Part shown: positions 46,897-55,745 of the stretch, one piece after another | Layout: the number at the start of each line of letters is the position of its first letter | Position numbering within the stretch: position 1 is the first letter of the stretch | Assembly: GCF_018917235.1 (NCBI RefSeq) | Contig: NZ_JAHLOF010000001.1 | Coordinates: 372,001-436,000, forward strand | Reading direction: 5' to 3' | DNA: 64,000 nt | DNA from: Metaclostridioides mangenotii | GTDB lineage: Bacteria; Bacillota; Clostridia; Peptostreptococcales; Peptostreptococcaceae | Notes under the pieces: model-generated | Database searches by the model: none | Told to the model about the DNA's origin: nothing | Seen by the model: the letters and a program-made list of their open reading frames with translations, nothing else | Program-made: the position numbers and the translations under genes

Positions 46897-48567
46897 TTAT
46901 ACTTCCATGATTATAGGTAATATCATAGGATTTCTCTTTGTTTTTTGATATAAATAATCTTTTAAATTCTCTTTTATATTATTTTTTAGGTAAGCCCATT
47001 CTTTAATGTTTTTCTCTTCACATTCTAGAAGTACATTTTTGATTACTTCTTTAGCTCCACCTATAAGATCTTCTGATTCTCTAACATATACAAACCCTCT
47101 AGAGATTATATCTGGTCCAGCTAGAACTTTTCCTTCGTCTTTGGATATAGTTACGACTACAATCATTAAACCGTCTTCAGATAGGTGTTTTCTATCTCTT
47201 AAAACTATATTTCCAACATCTCCAACACCTAATCCATCAACTAAGACGTTTCCTGTTTGAATTCTACCTTCTACTTTAGCTGATTCTTTATCTAGCTCAA
47301 GGATATCTCCAGTTTGCATTATAAATATATTATCTTCACTCATGCCAAGCTGATTAGATAAATTTGCGTGTGCTTTTAGCATTCTATATTCACCATGTGC
47401 TGGCATAAAATATTTTGGCTTAACAAGTGTATGGATAAGTTTTAACTCTTCTTGACAAGCATGTCCAGATACATGTATATCTGCTACATCGCTGTGTACA
47501 ACATTTGCACCTTTTTCTAGCAGTAGGTTTATCACTTTTGAAATCAGTTTTTCATTACCTGGTATTGGATGAGCTGACATTACTACTACGTCTCCATCTT
47601 TGATTTCAACTTTTTTATGTTCAGAATAAGCCATTCTTGCAAGGGCAGACATTGGCTCTCCTTGAGATCCAGTAGTTATTATTACCAATTCTTTGTCTTC
47701 GTATTTAGATATATCATTTAAGTCAATCATCATATCTTCAGATACATCTAAATATCCTAAATCTTGGGCTACTGCAAAAACATTTACCATAGATCTTCCT
47801 GACATAGCAACTTTTCTACCAAACTTTTGTGCTGCATTTATTATCTGTTGTAATCTGTGTATATTTGAAGCAAAAGTCGCAACTATTATCCTACTATCTT
47901 TTGATTTTGTAAACACATCGTCTAAACCAACACCTACTGATTTTTCCGACATAGTAAATCCTGGTTTTTCTACATTGGTACTATCCGCCAACATTAAAAG
48001 AACTCCTTCGCTTCCTAACTCACAGAGTCTGTGTAGATCCATAACATCACCATCCATTGGAGTAAAATCAACCTTGAAATCTCCAGTATGGTATATTATC
48101 CCTTGATCTGTGTGCACCGCTATGGAGTATGCATCTGGTATACTATGATTATTTTTTATAAACTCTACATCCATACTACCTACTTTTATTATCTCTCTCG
48201 GAGCTACAGTCAATATTTTGATATTATTAAGTTTATGTTCTTTAAGCTTGACTTGAATCAACCCTACACTTAATCTAGAACCATATACAGGTACGTTTAT
48301 CTTCTTAAGTATATAAGGAAGAGCTCCTATATGATCCTCATGACCATGTGTAATAAATATCCCTTTTACTTTTTCCCTGTTCCTCACAAGGTAAGTGATA
48401 TCTGGGATCACGATATCTACTCCTAACATTTCATCTTCTGGGAAACTAAGTCCCGCATCGATCACTATTATTTCATCTTTATACTCAATCGCAGTCATAT
48501 TTTTACCGATCTCATTGAGTCCGCCTAAGGCCATAACTTTAATCTTATTGGCATTTTTTTTGATCAA
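46897..48567 (-). CDS. rnj: Ribonuclease J
   Basis: Metallo-beta-lactamase/beta-CASP RNase with endonuclease and 5'-3' exonuclease activity. The zinc motif THGHEDHIG (about residue 60), GGLNEIGKN near the start, and the beta-CASP domain with MSAHPIPGNE and DVHVSGHA-like DIHVSGHA are all present. I chose TTG 48567, nine bases after AAGGAG; the two ATG codons between are too close to that site, and the ATA-rich upstream extension to 48618 is not typical. About 556 residues. Confidence 0.94.
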   Translation of the reverse strand: MIKKNANKIKVMALGGLNEIGKNMTAIEYKDEIIVIDAGLSFPEDEMLGVDIVIPDITYLVRNREKVKGIFITHGHEDHIGALPYILKKINVPVYGSRLSVGLIQVKLKEHKLNNIKILTVAPREIIKVGSMDVEFIKNNHSIPDAYSIAVHTDQGIIYHTGDFKVDFTPMDGDVMDLHRLCELGSEGVLLMLADSTNVEKPGFTMSEKSVGVGLDDVFTKSKDSRIIVATFASNIHRLQQIINAAQKFGRKVAMSGRSMVNVFAVAQDLGYLDVSEDMMIDLNDISKYEDKELVIITTGSQGEPMSALARMAYSEHKKVEIKDGDVVVMSAHPIPGNEKLISKVINLLLEKGANVVHSDVADIHVSGHACQEELKLIHTLVKPKYFMPAHGEYRMLKAHANLSNQLGMSEDNIFIMQTGDILELDKESAKVEGRIQTGNVLVDGLGVGDVGNIVLRDRKHLSEDGLMIVVVTISKDEGKVLAGPDIISRGFVYVRESEDLIGGAKEVIKNVLLECEEKNIKEWAYLKNNIKENLKDYLYQKTKRNPMILPIIMEV

Positions 48568-48705
48568 TTGCATCATCTCCTTCTGTCTATTTAGTTTTAA
48601 AATTACTATTAATATCAAATAACACGCTCTTTACCAGTTACTTACATTGTAACATAGTTTGTATTTTATTTTAAGCCATATTTAAAATACATATACCGTA
48701 CTATT

Positions 48706-48734
48706 TTGACAAAATTATCTAATTCTGATATTCT
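48706..48734 (+). promoter_or_regulatory. Promoter of the YdjM-like gene
   Basis: TTGACA (48706-48711), 17 bp, TATTCT (48729-48734) with TGA before it. It points to the plus-strand gene starting 35 bases later, and diverges from rnj. Confidence 0.75.
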
Positions 48735-48768
48735 CTAGATACTATAAAGTTACTAATTAGGAGGGTTT

Positions 48769-49506
48769 ATGCGAGGTAAATCACACGGTGCTGTTGGCAT
48801 ACTAACTGCTATACAGACATCCTTAATATTTAAAATACCTATTTCGATAGTGGGTATATTGGTCGCAGCTATTTTTTCAATTTTACCTGATTTAGACCAA
48901 CCTAATTCTTCAATATCGCAGTTTATATTTAAAAACGACATATCTAAATATATATATAAAATTTTTATATATTTGGTGAATGTTATTATTTTCTTTATTT
49001 CTATTAATATAAATGAAAATTTTTATATTAGTGCAATAGTAACATTTATAGCTATCATAATAATTGAAGCAAAGATAACACATTCACTTATTAGAAAAGT
49101 ATTTTTATCACTTATATTTATATTGTTGGCTATTTCATTATATTTTATAAACGTTCCGATATATTTTGTTATGTTTGCATTAATTTTTGCGGTTTTCCCA
49201 TGGCTAAAGCATAGAAGTTTTTCTCACAGTATATTCGCCGTAATTATGATTTACTTTATACTAAAGCAAATTGAATTAGTCTCAGGATTAGAATATTTAT
49301 CTGTATACGGTACTATAGCATATGGAAGCCATATATTTTTGGGAGACTTGTTTACGAAACAAGGTGTCCCACTATTTTATCCAATTAGCGATAAAAAAAT
49401 ATCTCTTGGCTTTTTAAAAGTCGGTGGTAAATTTAGTAACTTCGCTGAGTATCTGTTTATACTGGCTCTTTTACTTATCGTACTATTTTCAATATACAAA
49501 CTTTAA
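48769..49506 (+). CDS. YdjM-family membrane-bound metal-dependent hydrolase
   Basis: The 245-residue membrane protein has conserved HGAVGI, LPDLDQPNS and HRSFSHSIF, the His/Asp motifs of the YdjM (DUF457) family, spread over about seven helices. In E. coli ydjM is LexA-regulated; no LexA box is visible here. The ATG follows GGAGGG. Its activity is unproven in general. Confidence 0.88.
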   Translation: MRGKSHGAVGILTAIQTSLIFKIPISIVGILVAAIFSILPDLDQPNSSISQFIFKNDISKYIYKIFIYLVNVIIFFISININENFYISAIVTFIAIIIIEAKITHSLIRKVFLSLIFILLAISLYFINVPIYFVMFALIFAVFPWLKHRSFSHSIFAVIMIYFILKQIELVSGLEYLSVYGTIAYGSHIFLGDLFTKQGVPLFYPISDKKISLGFLKVGGKFSNFAEYLFILALLLIVLFSIYKL

Positions 49507-49528
49507 CATCGATAATTATTAATATAAT

Positions 49529-49602
49529 AAAAATAGAGGATATCTTGTATTGGCTAGAATTCAAAGTAAAATCTGAGCAAATACAGCATATCCTCTATTT
49601 TT
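49529..49602. terminator. Long hairpin between convergent ydjM-like and fur genes
   Basis: Perfect 15-bp arms AAAAATAGAGGATAT (49529-49543) and its complement (49588-49602) enclose 44 bases. The A/T-rich ends give T tracts in both directions. Confidence 0.75.
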
Positions 49603-49605
49603 AAA

Positions 49606-50046
49606 TTACTCTTTACAAGACTCACATAAACCGTAAAATTTAACTTCATGGTCTACAATTTTAAATTTATATAATTCCTGAATTTCCTTTTCAATACTAT
49701 CCAGTAAATCTTCTTTAACTTCTATTATTTTTCCACAACTTTTACATATAAGATGATGATGATTATGAGAGTCTTCCTCATGTAAATTAATTTCGTATCT
49801 TATACAGCCATCGTCTAAATTAAGTTTTGAAATCACACCAATTTCATCTAAAAGTTGCATTGTTCTGTAAACAGTTGCAAGACCTATTTCTGGACAATCT
49901 TTTCTAACTAGATCGTAAATTTCTTCACTGCTCAGGTGTGAACAATCGTTTTTTATTAAAACTTCAATTATCGCTCTTCTTTGAGGAGTAATTTTAAATC
50001 CAGTTTCTTTCAACCTATCTTTTAATACTTCGAATGTATTCAACAT
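49606..50046 (-). CDS. fur: Fur-family metalloregulator
   Basis: Winged-helix repressor of 146 residues. The DNA-recognition helix region reads GLATVYRTMQLL, the regulatory-metal HHHLICKSCG stretch follows, and two CxxC pairs (CKSC, CESC) form the structural zinc site. Its position beside DUF1292 and ruvX matches the fur gene I recall in C. difficile, but PerR or Zur are possible. It has its own near-consensus promoter with a palindrome across the -10. Confidence 0.9.
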   Translation of the reverse strand: MLNTFEVLKDRLKETGFKITPQRRAIIEVLIKNDCSHLSSEEIYDLVRKDCPEIGLATVYRTMQLLDEIGVISKLNLDDGCIRYEINLHEEDSHNHHHLICKSCGKIIEVKEDLLDSIEKEIQELYKFKIVDHEVKFYGLCESCKE

Positions 50047-50067
50047 AATATCGCCTCGTTTTCAGTT

Positions 50068-50116
50068 GATAATCTTTATTACTTATTATTTTAGATTATT
50101 AAGCAATATTTGTCAA
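50068..50116 (-). promoter_or_regulatory. fur promoter and overlapping inverted repeat
   Basis: TTGACA (50111-50116), 17 bp, TAAAAT (50088-50093) on the minus strand. TGATAATCT (50068-50076) and AGATTATTA (50093-50101) are inverted copies with one mismatch, with arms touching the -10 and the start region. The arms resemble Fur-box half sites (GATAAT), so autoregulation is plausible. Confidence 0.6.
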
Positions 50117-50121
50117 TACCT

Positions 50122-50394
50122 CTACTGTTCGTCGTCGAAGTTTAAACCTTCTTCTTCCATTAGAGTATCGTATACTGCTACTACTGTTTCATATTCTTCG
50201 TCACTCTCAATTGGCAACAATATGTCACCTTGATCATCTTGATCTATTCTAAAGATTAGAGCTTCTTCAGTCTCTTCATCATCTATAGGCATAAGAATTG
50301 CATATTCCTTCCCTTCTGCCTCAAGAGTCAATATTATTTCAAATTGGCTAGTTTCGCCGTCTTCATCAATTAAACTTATTATGTTATCTTCCAT
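50122..50394 (-). CDS. DUF1292 protein (YrzB-like)
   Basis: Strongly acidic 90-residue protein that starts EDNIISLIDEDGE and contains EGKEYAILMPIDDE, the DUF1292 hallmark. It follows ruvX in the conserved alaS-ireB-ruvX-DUF1292 order. Function unknown. Confidence 0.9.
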   Translation of the reverse strand: MEDNIISLIDEDGETSQFEIILTLEAEGKEYAILMPIDDEETEEALIFRIDQDDQGDILLPIESDEEYETVVAVYDTLMEEEGLNFDDEQ

Positions 50395-50463
50395 GATCTC
50401 ACCTCATATAAATATTATTGTTTCTATTATATATCATTAGAATACAATTTTACAGTCATTTAG

Positions 50464-50886
50464 TTAATTTCTTTTATAATCTAAAAATCCTTGTAATATA
50501 ATCACTGCCGCCAGCATATCAACTACTTTTTTTCTTTTCTTTCTACTTACATCAGCTTCTAACAGAGATCTTTCTGCAGCAACTGTCGATAATCTCTCAT
50601 CCCAAAATTCGATTTCAAGCCCTGTTTCTTCTTTTAATAACTTACAGAACTTCATTACCTTCTCTCCTTGGGGACCTATATCTCCAGTCATATTCTTTGG
50701 AAGCCCAGAGACTATCAAATTAATTTGTCTTTCGGAAATTATTTTCTTTAGCTCTTCAATATCTTTATTTTTGCCAACCCTATTTATTGTCTTAATTCCT
50801 TGTGCAGTTAATCCCATTAGATCACTTACAGCAACTCCAATGGTCTTATCTCCAATATCGAGACCCATAATTCTTCCATCTAACAT
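50464..50886 (-). CDS. ruvX: Holliday-junction resolvase-like RuvX/YqgF
   Basis: RNase H-fold protein of 140 residues for 16S rRNA 5'-end processing or junction resolution. The catalytic Asp lies in [17 protein letters not shown], and [10 protein letters not shown] and [12 protein letters not shown] complete the site. A 29-bp palindrome at 50915-50943 overlaps its likely promoter. Confidence 0.93.
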   Translation of the reverse strand: MLDGRIMGLDIGDKTIGVAVSDLMGLTAQGIKTINRVGKNKDIEELKKIISERQINLIVSGLPKNMTGDIGPQGEKVMKFCKLLKEETGLEIEFWDERLSTVAAERSLLEADVSRKKRKKVVDMLAAVIILQGFLDYKRN

Positions 50887-50914
50887 TATTATACTTCTCC
50901 TAATAACTTATACC

Positions 50915-50943
50915 CTTATACTGTTATATGCTAACAGTATAAG
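50915..50943. promoter_or_regulatory. 12-5-12 palindrome upstream of ruvX
   Basis: CTTATACTGTTA, 5 bp, then its exact complement. It lies 29 bases before the ruvX start. On the minus strand TTGGTA near 50950 and ATATAA within the palindrome give a possible promoter with a 17-bp spacer, so the palindrome could be its operator. No T run follows. Confidence 0.6.
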
Positions 50944-50982
50944 TTTTACCAATTTTAAATTTTTTATTATTATTAAAATAAA

Positions 50983-51008
50983 TTAGCCAGGGCATAAGCC
51001 CCGACTAA
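50983..51008 (-). terminator. Terminator after the downstream 727-aa protein gene
   Basis: TTAGCCAGGGC pairs with GCCCCGACTAA (four-base loop, mismatches inside the stem). T-rich sequence follows on the minus strand. Confidence 0.65.
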
Positions 51009-51015
51009 CCCAAAA

Positions 51016-53199
51016 CTACATCTTACTTATATTCTCTTTATTAAATATTATCATATTTATGCTAATAATAACAATAGGTATTAGTATATAAATAGAGGCT
51101 GTCGCTGCTGCTACTATTCCCGAATCATTTACTAATAATGTTATTATACATCCAACCATAGATGATACAAAACCTTTAAATATAATCGGGTAATCTTTCA
51201 TAACTTTTCTGAAGTGTTTAGATGGTTTAAATATAAGCACTGCTATTATGCCTATTCCAGCAAGCAGAATATTTACCCATACACTAGTCTGAGCAAGTTT
51301 TACGTTCATCTGTATCTTTCTAACAAACGTCTGAATTATCTCACCAGGTCCATTTATCATTATCTGATGAACAAATCCTCCTAAGTGTGAGCCTGACCCT
51401 GTCTTAAGATCTAAGAAGGCAAAAACAGCTACCACAACCACTGCTGAAAGTCCTAACAGTAAAACTTTTTTAAGATCTATCCTTATATCGTATATCAACA
51501 GTATAAACAGTAAGTATGCAACACATTCTGATATTGCACCACCTACATTTGCGCCCATTGATGGATATGCACTAGTTATTAAGATAATTAAACTTATTAC
51601 TATAACTGTCCACTTTGGAATCTTTTTGTAGTTCATAAGTACTGATAATGCAAATATTGCACTAGCGATAGTTACACCTTCATACTCATTTCCAACACCG
51701 TAATATCTCGCCCCGACTATCGCATCGTAACTCATAATATTATTCTTCATCATAAATGTTCCAAATACTGAGTCTATAACAATAAGGGCTATTGTTAAAC
51801 CTGCAAAGAATCCCATATGTTTTAGATCATCTTTTATAAATAATCTGCCTATAATATACAAGACAACTGCTACTGCGAAAATACCAAGCAGTATACCCAT
51901 TGGGGTTTTAAAGTTCAATAAAGGAGCAATCATAAATGAAAGCGGCATTATTATACCTAATTTTATGAATTCCTTTAACACATTAAATACTTTCTCTTTG
52001 TGTTTAAATCTATTTCTGAACAATATTGCAACTGCAGCTATAACCCAAGAAATAGATACTACACTTACAAAAATATTAATAATTGTACCTCTTATATTAG
52101 ATATAGATACTATCTTTTCATACTCTCCAAGTAAGTATTCTATATTTTCTTCCTTATCGTTTGTACTTAAAGATCTTCCAACCATAGTCTCGCTTTTTAA
52201 ACCAAACTCGTTAAGTATATCTACGCCAATATCTAAATTTGCAACTATACCGTTTTGTCTTGTTGTAGATGAAGTTAGTAGCCCTTTTCCAGCGCCTTCA
52301 AACTTAACAACTGGTGAAAGTCTTCTCTTGTTTTTATAATCTAAATTGCTTGGAAATCCACTTACGACATATACGACATCATTTTCACCAACCATGTTGA
52401 AAACTTCTTTTAAATACTTGTCAATTTTTTTGTCTACGTTGTCTCTCATAGATTCATAAGTTTCTTCATTTAAGCTTCCTTTATATGCATCTAACCTATA
52501 AGCATCTCCAAGGTCTACAAACAATGCATCACTCTTAGAATAGTAATCTTTTGTCTCTTTTAATAACTTATCATAATCAGTAGATATTCCATATGGCATA
52601 CTTGTATCTTTTTTATTTATATTGTCGACATTACCCATATCGATTCTACCGTACTGATCCATCGCTAGAAGACAGAGATCTCTATTAACAACTACCTCAC
52701 CGTTTTCAATAGTATCTGAGTTTCCGATAACTGCAGTCTTCAAATTGTTGTCAGATAAAGTCTGACCCATATTTCCTAAAGTTGATCCAAATTCTCCATT
52801 TTCAAAATTATCATTTATAGATCTATTTACATTCAAGTAGTTTATACCTTTGGCTTTTTTTCCAGTGGCAGCTTCAAATATTTTTGCGTTTTCTTCGTTA
52901 ACATTACCAAAGTTAATTACATCATCATCTTTAGTTACATTTGCCCTACCACCCGCACCCATGCTGGCATATGATCTCCTATCATTAGTACCCTTATCTC
53001 CTCTAATATTCATAAGCGCAATGTATCCTCTGTTGTCTAATTCTTTCTTTAGAGTTGGTACTTTACGCATACTCACAAGGTTGGTCCTATTCATATTTAT
53101 AAATACAACCTTCCCCTTCTCTTCAGCAAATCCATATTGAGTAGCTGTGACAAACAGTATCATAACTACAGCCATCAGAGATACAATCTTCTTTTTCAT
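51016..53199 (-). CDS. Unknown envelope protein, degenerate phosphatase-like ectodomain plus about 11 helices (copy A)
   Basis: A 727-residue protein with a signal peptide (1-25), an outer domain of about 340 residues, and about 11 C-terminal membrane helices (from about 370). The outer domain looks like a distant alkaline-phosphatase-superfamily fold: FINMNRTNL occupies the first metal-binding strand but lacks the usual Asp, and SYASMGAGGRAN holds the nucleophile position. The membrane part has the striking motif GARYYGVGNEYEG. It is a close paralog of the next gene upstream, from which 68 bases separate it. I do not recognise its function; a cell-envelope role is inferred only from topology. 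Confidence 0.85.
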   Translation of the reverse strand: MKKKIVSLMAVVMILFVTATQYGFAEEKGKVVFINMNRTNLVSMRKVPTLKKELDNRGYIALMNIRGDKGTNDRRSYASMGAGGRANVTKDDDVINFGNVNEENAKIFEAATGKKAKGINYLNVNRSINDNFENGEFGSTLGNMGQTLSDNNLKTAVIGNSDTIENGEVVVNRDLCLLAMDQYGRIDMGNVDNINKKDTSMPYGISTDYDKLLKETKDYYSKSDALFVDLGDAYRLDAYKGSLNEETYESMRDNVDKKIDKYLKEVFNMVGENDVVYVVSGFPSNLDYKNKRRLSPVVKFEGAGKGLLTSSTTRQNGIVANLDIGVDILNEFGLKSETMVGRSLSTNDKEENIEYLLGEYEKIVSISNIRGTIINIFVSVVSISWVIAAVAILFRNRFKHKEKVFNVLKEFIKLGIIMPLSFMIAPLLNFKTPMGILLGIFAVAVVLYIIGRLFIKDDLKHMGFFAGLTIALIVIDSVFGTFMMKNNIMSYDAIVGARYYGVGNEYEGVTIASAIFALSVLMNYKKIPKWTVIVISLIILITSAYPSMGANVGGAISECVAYLLFILLIYDIRIDLKKVLLLGLSAVVVVAVFAFLDLKTGSGSHLGGFVHQIMINGPGEIIQTFVRKIQMNVKLAQTSVWVNILLAGIGIIAVLIFKPSKHFRKVMKDYPIIFKGFVSSMVGCIITLLVNDSGIVAAATASIYILIPIVIISINMIIFNKENISKM

Positions 53200-53267
53200 T
53201 GTTTTACCTACTTTCTGTTCAAAAAGTGCTCATTCTTAGAGTATACATCACTTTCATTGTACTATCA

Positions 53268-55451
53268 TCACTGAATTTCACTAGTATTACTCTCATTAAA
53301 TATAATCATGTTTATACTTATTATCACCACAGGTATAAAGATATAAATTGATGCTGTTGCTGCAGCTACTATTCCAGAATCATTTACCAACAAAGCAACT
53401 ATACATCCTACTACTGATGAAACAAGTCCTTTAAATATAATAGGATACTCTATCATAACCCTTTTAAAGTGTTTCGATGGCTTAAATATTAATACTGCCA
53501 TTATACCTATTCCTGCAAGTAAAATATTTACCCAAACACTCGTCTGTGCTATTTTTATATTCATTTCAATTTTTCTAGTGAACGTCTGAATTATCTGCCC
53601 TGGACCCTTAAGCATAATTTGTTGAACAAAACCACTTAAGTGTGATTCAGCACCAGAAACAATGTCTAAATATGCAAAAACTGCTACTACAACTACTGCA
53701 GAAAATCCTAATATCAATATTCTCTTCAAATCAATTTTCATGTTGAATATTAGGAATATAAATAACAGATAAGCAACACATTCAGATATTGCACCGCCAA
53801 CACTTGCACCCATTGAAGGGTATGCACATGTTATCAATATCACCAAACTTGCCAATATTACAGTCCATTTTGGAATCTCTTTATAGTTCATAAGTACAGA
53901 AATAGCAAATATACTACTCCCAATAATTACTCCACCATACTCATTACCAATTCCATAGTATCTAGCACCAACTATAGCATCGTAACTCATGATATTATTC
54001 TTCATCATGTACGTACCTAAAATTGAATCTAGTACAATTAACAGTATCGTAGCTCCCGAGAAAAATCCCATATGTTTTAAATCATCTTTAAATAAAACTC
54101 TTCCCAGTAAATATAAAATAGAAGCAACCACGAAAATTCCAAATAAAATTCCTATCTGTGATTTAAAGTTAAAAAGAGTAGCTATCATAAAAGATAAAGG
54201 CATCAATATTCCTAATTTAATTAATTCCTTTAAAATATTAAATACTTTTTCTTTATTTGGTATGCGATTTCTAATTAATATCAAAGCAGTGGCTATAATC
54301 CACGAAATAGATATTACACTTACAAATATATTAATAATCGTCGCTCGTACATTTGAAATAGATACGATTTTTCCATATTCACCTAATAAATACTCTACAT
54401 TATTATTTTTATCAATTAAATTAAATGGTTTTCCTACCATTAATTTATTTTTTAGGCCGAATTCATTTAACATATCTACCCCCACATCTAGATTCGCTGT
54501 AATACCATCTCGTCTAGTTGTGGCAGATGAAATTAAACCCTTACCTTCTCCTTTAAATTTAATAATAGGAGTTAATCTTCTCTTATTCTTGAAATCAATG
54601 TCACTTGGAAATCCACTAGCTATATAAATAATATCATTTTTTCCTGCCATTTTAAAAACTTGTGTTAAGTATTCATCTATCTTATTTTCAATATTATCCC
54701 TCATTTTATTAAAGGAATTATCATTTAAACTATTTCTATAGAGATCTAGTCTATAAGTATCTCCCAAATCTACATAAACAACATCGCTTAGAGAATGGTA
54801 TTTCTTTGTTTCACTCAGAAGTTTATCATAATCGGTTGAGATACCAAATGGCATACTTAAATCTTTTTTATTAATGTCATCAATATTTCCCATGTCTATC
54901 CTACCATATTGATCCATAGCCATTAAACACAGATCTCTATTTTCTAATAGTTTTCCATTATCTACTATATCTGAGTTGCCTATTACGGCAGTCTTTAAAT
55001 TGTTATCTGACAAAGTTTGACCTAATACCCCTAAGCTAGATCCAAACTCTCCATTTTCATAATTTTCATTTATAGATCTATTAACGTTTAAATAATTTAT
55101 TTCTTTAGCTTTTTTTCCTGTAACATACTTAAATTTTTCAGCATCCTCTTTATTCGTGTTATTAAATATAATAGGATCTTCAATTTTAGTTACATTAGCT
55201 CTCCCACCTGCACCCATGCTGGCATATGATCTTCTGTCATTAGTACCCTTATCTCCCCTAATGTTCATATACGCTAAATAACCTCTTCTATCTAATTCAT
55301 CTTTCAAGATAGGTATTTTTCGCATATTTATAAGATTAGTTCTATTCATATTTATAAATATAACTTTTCCTTTTTCCTCAGCATATCCATACTGAGTAGC
55401 GTTGATTATTAATACCATAACTACTGCCATCAAAGACACAATTTTTTTCAT
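53268..55451 (-). CDS. Unknown envelope protein, paralog of copy A (copy B)
   Basis: Also 727 residues, aligned with copy A end to end without large gaps and identical over stretches such as GDKGTNDRRSYASMGAGG and NDSGIVAAATASIYI. It shares the signal peptide, degenerate ectodomain and helix pattern; the membrane motif reads GARYYGIGNEYGG. Both genes use the same ribosome-binding segment GAAAGTAGGT. Copy B is seven bases after ireB, so it is probably transcribed with alaS-ireB. Divergence is spread along the whole length, which suggests an old duplication under selection on both copies. Confidence 0.85.
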   Translation of the reverse strand: MKKIVSLMAVVMVLIINATQYGYAEEKGKVIFINMNRTNLINMRKIPILKDELDRRGYLAYMNIRGDKGTNDRRSYASMGAGGRANVTKIEDPIIFNNTNKEDAEKFKYVTGKKAKEINYLNVNRSINENYENGEFGSSLGVLGQTLSDNNLKTAVIGNSDIVDNGKLLENRDLCLMAMDQYGRIDMGNIDDINKKDLSMPFGISTDYDKLLSETKKYHSLSDVVYVDLGDTYRLDLYRNSLNDNSFNKMRDNIENKIDEYLTQVFKMAGKNDIIYIASGFPSDIDFKNKRRLTPIIKFKGEGKGLISSATTRRDGITANLDVGVDMLNEFGLKNKLMVGKPFNLIDKNNNVEYLLGEYGKIVSISNVRATIINIFVSVISISWIIATALILIRNRIPNKEKVFNILKELIKLGILMPLSFMIATLFNFKSQIGILFGIFVVASILYLLGRVLFKDDLKHMGFFSGATILLIVLDSILGTYMMKNNIMSYDAIVGARYYGIGNEYGGVIIGSSIFAISVLMNYKEIPKWTVILASLVILITCAYPSMGASVGGAISECVAYLLFIFLIFNMKIDLKRILILGFSAVVVVAVFAYLDIVSGAESHLSGFVQQIMLKGPGQIIQTFTRKIEMNIKIAQTSVWVNILLAGIGIMAVLIFKPSKHFKRVMIEYPIIFKGLVSSVVGCIVALLVNDSGIVAAATASIYIFIPVVIISINMIIFNESNTSEIQ

Positions 55452-55458
55452 AAACGAC

Positions 55459-55716
55459 CTACTTTCTATTTAAATAGTACATTATGACTTCTTCAAGTAT
55501 TTCATCTCGCTCAAATTGCTTTATTACTGTTCTAGCATTTTTATAACTTGTTATATAACTTGAATCACCAGAGAGTAAATAACCTATGATCTGATTCACA
55601 GGATTATAACCTTTTTCAACCAAAGCTTTGTGTACAAAGTCTATAGATTCACTAACGGTCATCTTTTCATCATTCAATCCTTCAAACTTCATTGTATAGT
55701 CTAAATCTTTTTCCAA
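55459..55716 (-). CDS. ireB: IreB-family regulatory protein
   Basis: The 85-residue product of the IreB (DUF965/YrzL) family, with MKFEGLNDEKMTV, NPVNQIIGYLLSGD and SYKNARTVIKQFERDEILEE. In Enterococcus IreB is phosphorylated by the kinase IreK and affects cephalosporin resistance. It sits after alaS, as in most Firmicutes. Confidence 0.95.
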   Translation of the reverse strand: MEKDLDYTMKFEGLNDEKMTVSESIDFVHKALVEKGYNPVNQIIGYLLSGDSSYITSYKNARTVIKQFERDEILEEVIMYYLNRK

Positions 55717-55745
55717 AATTAAAACCTCCTTAAAGTGAATTGCGG

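Noticed and set aside
53989-54627. 212-residue plus-strand open frame
   Set aside because: It is antisense to copy B of the 727-residue proteins and has no supporting signals.
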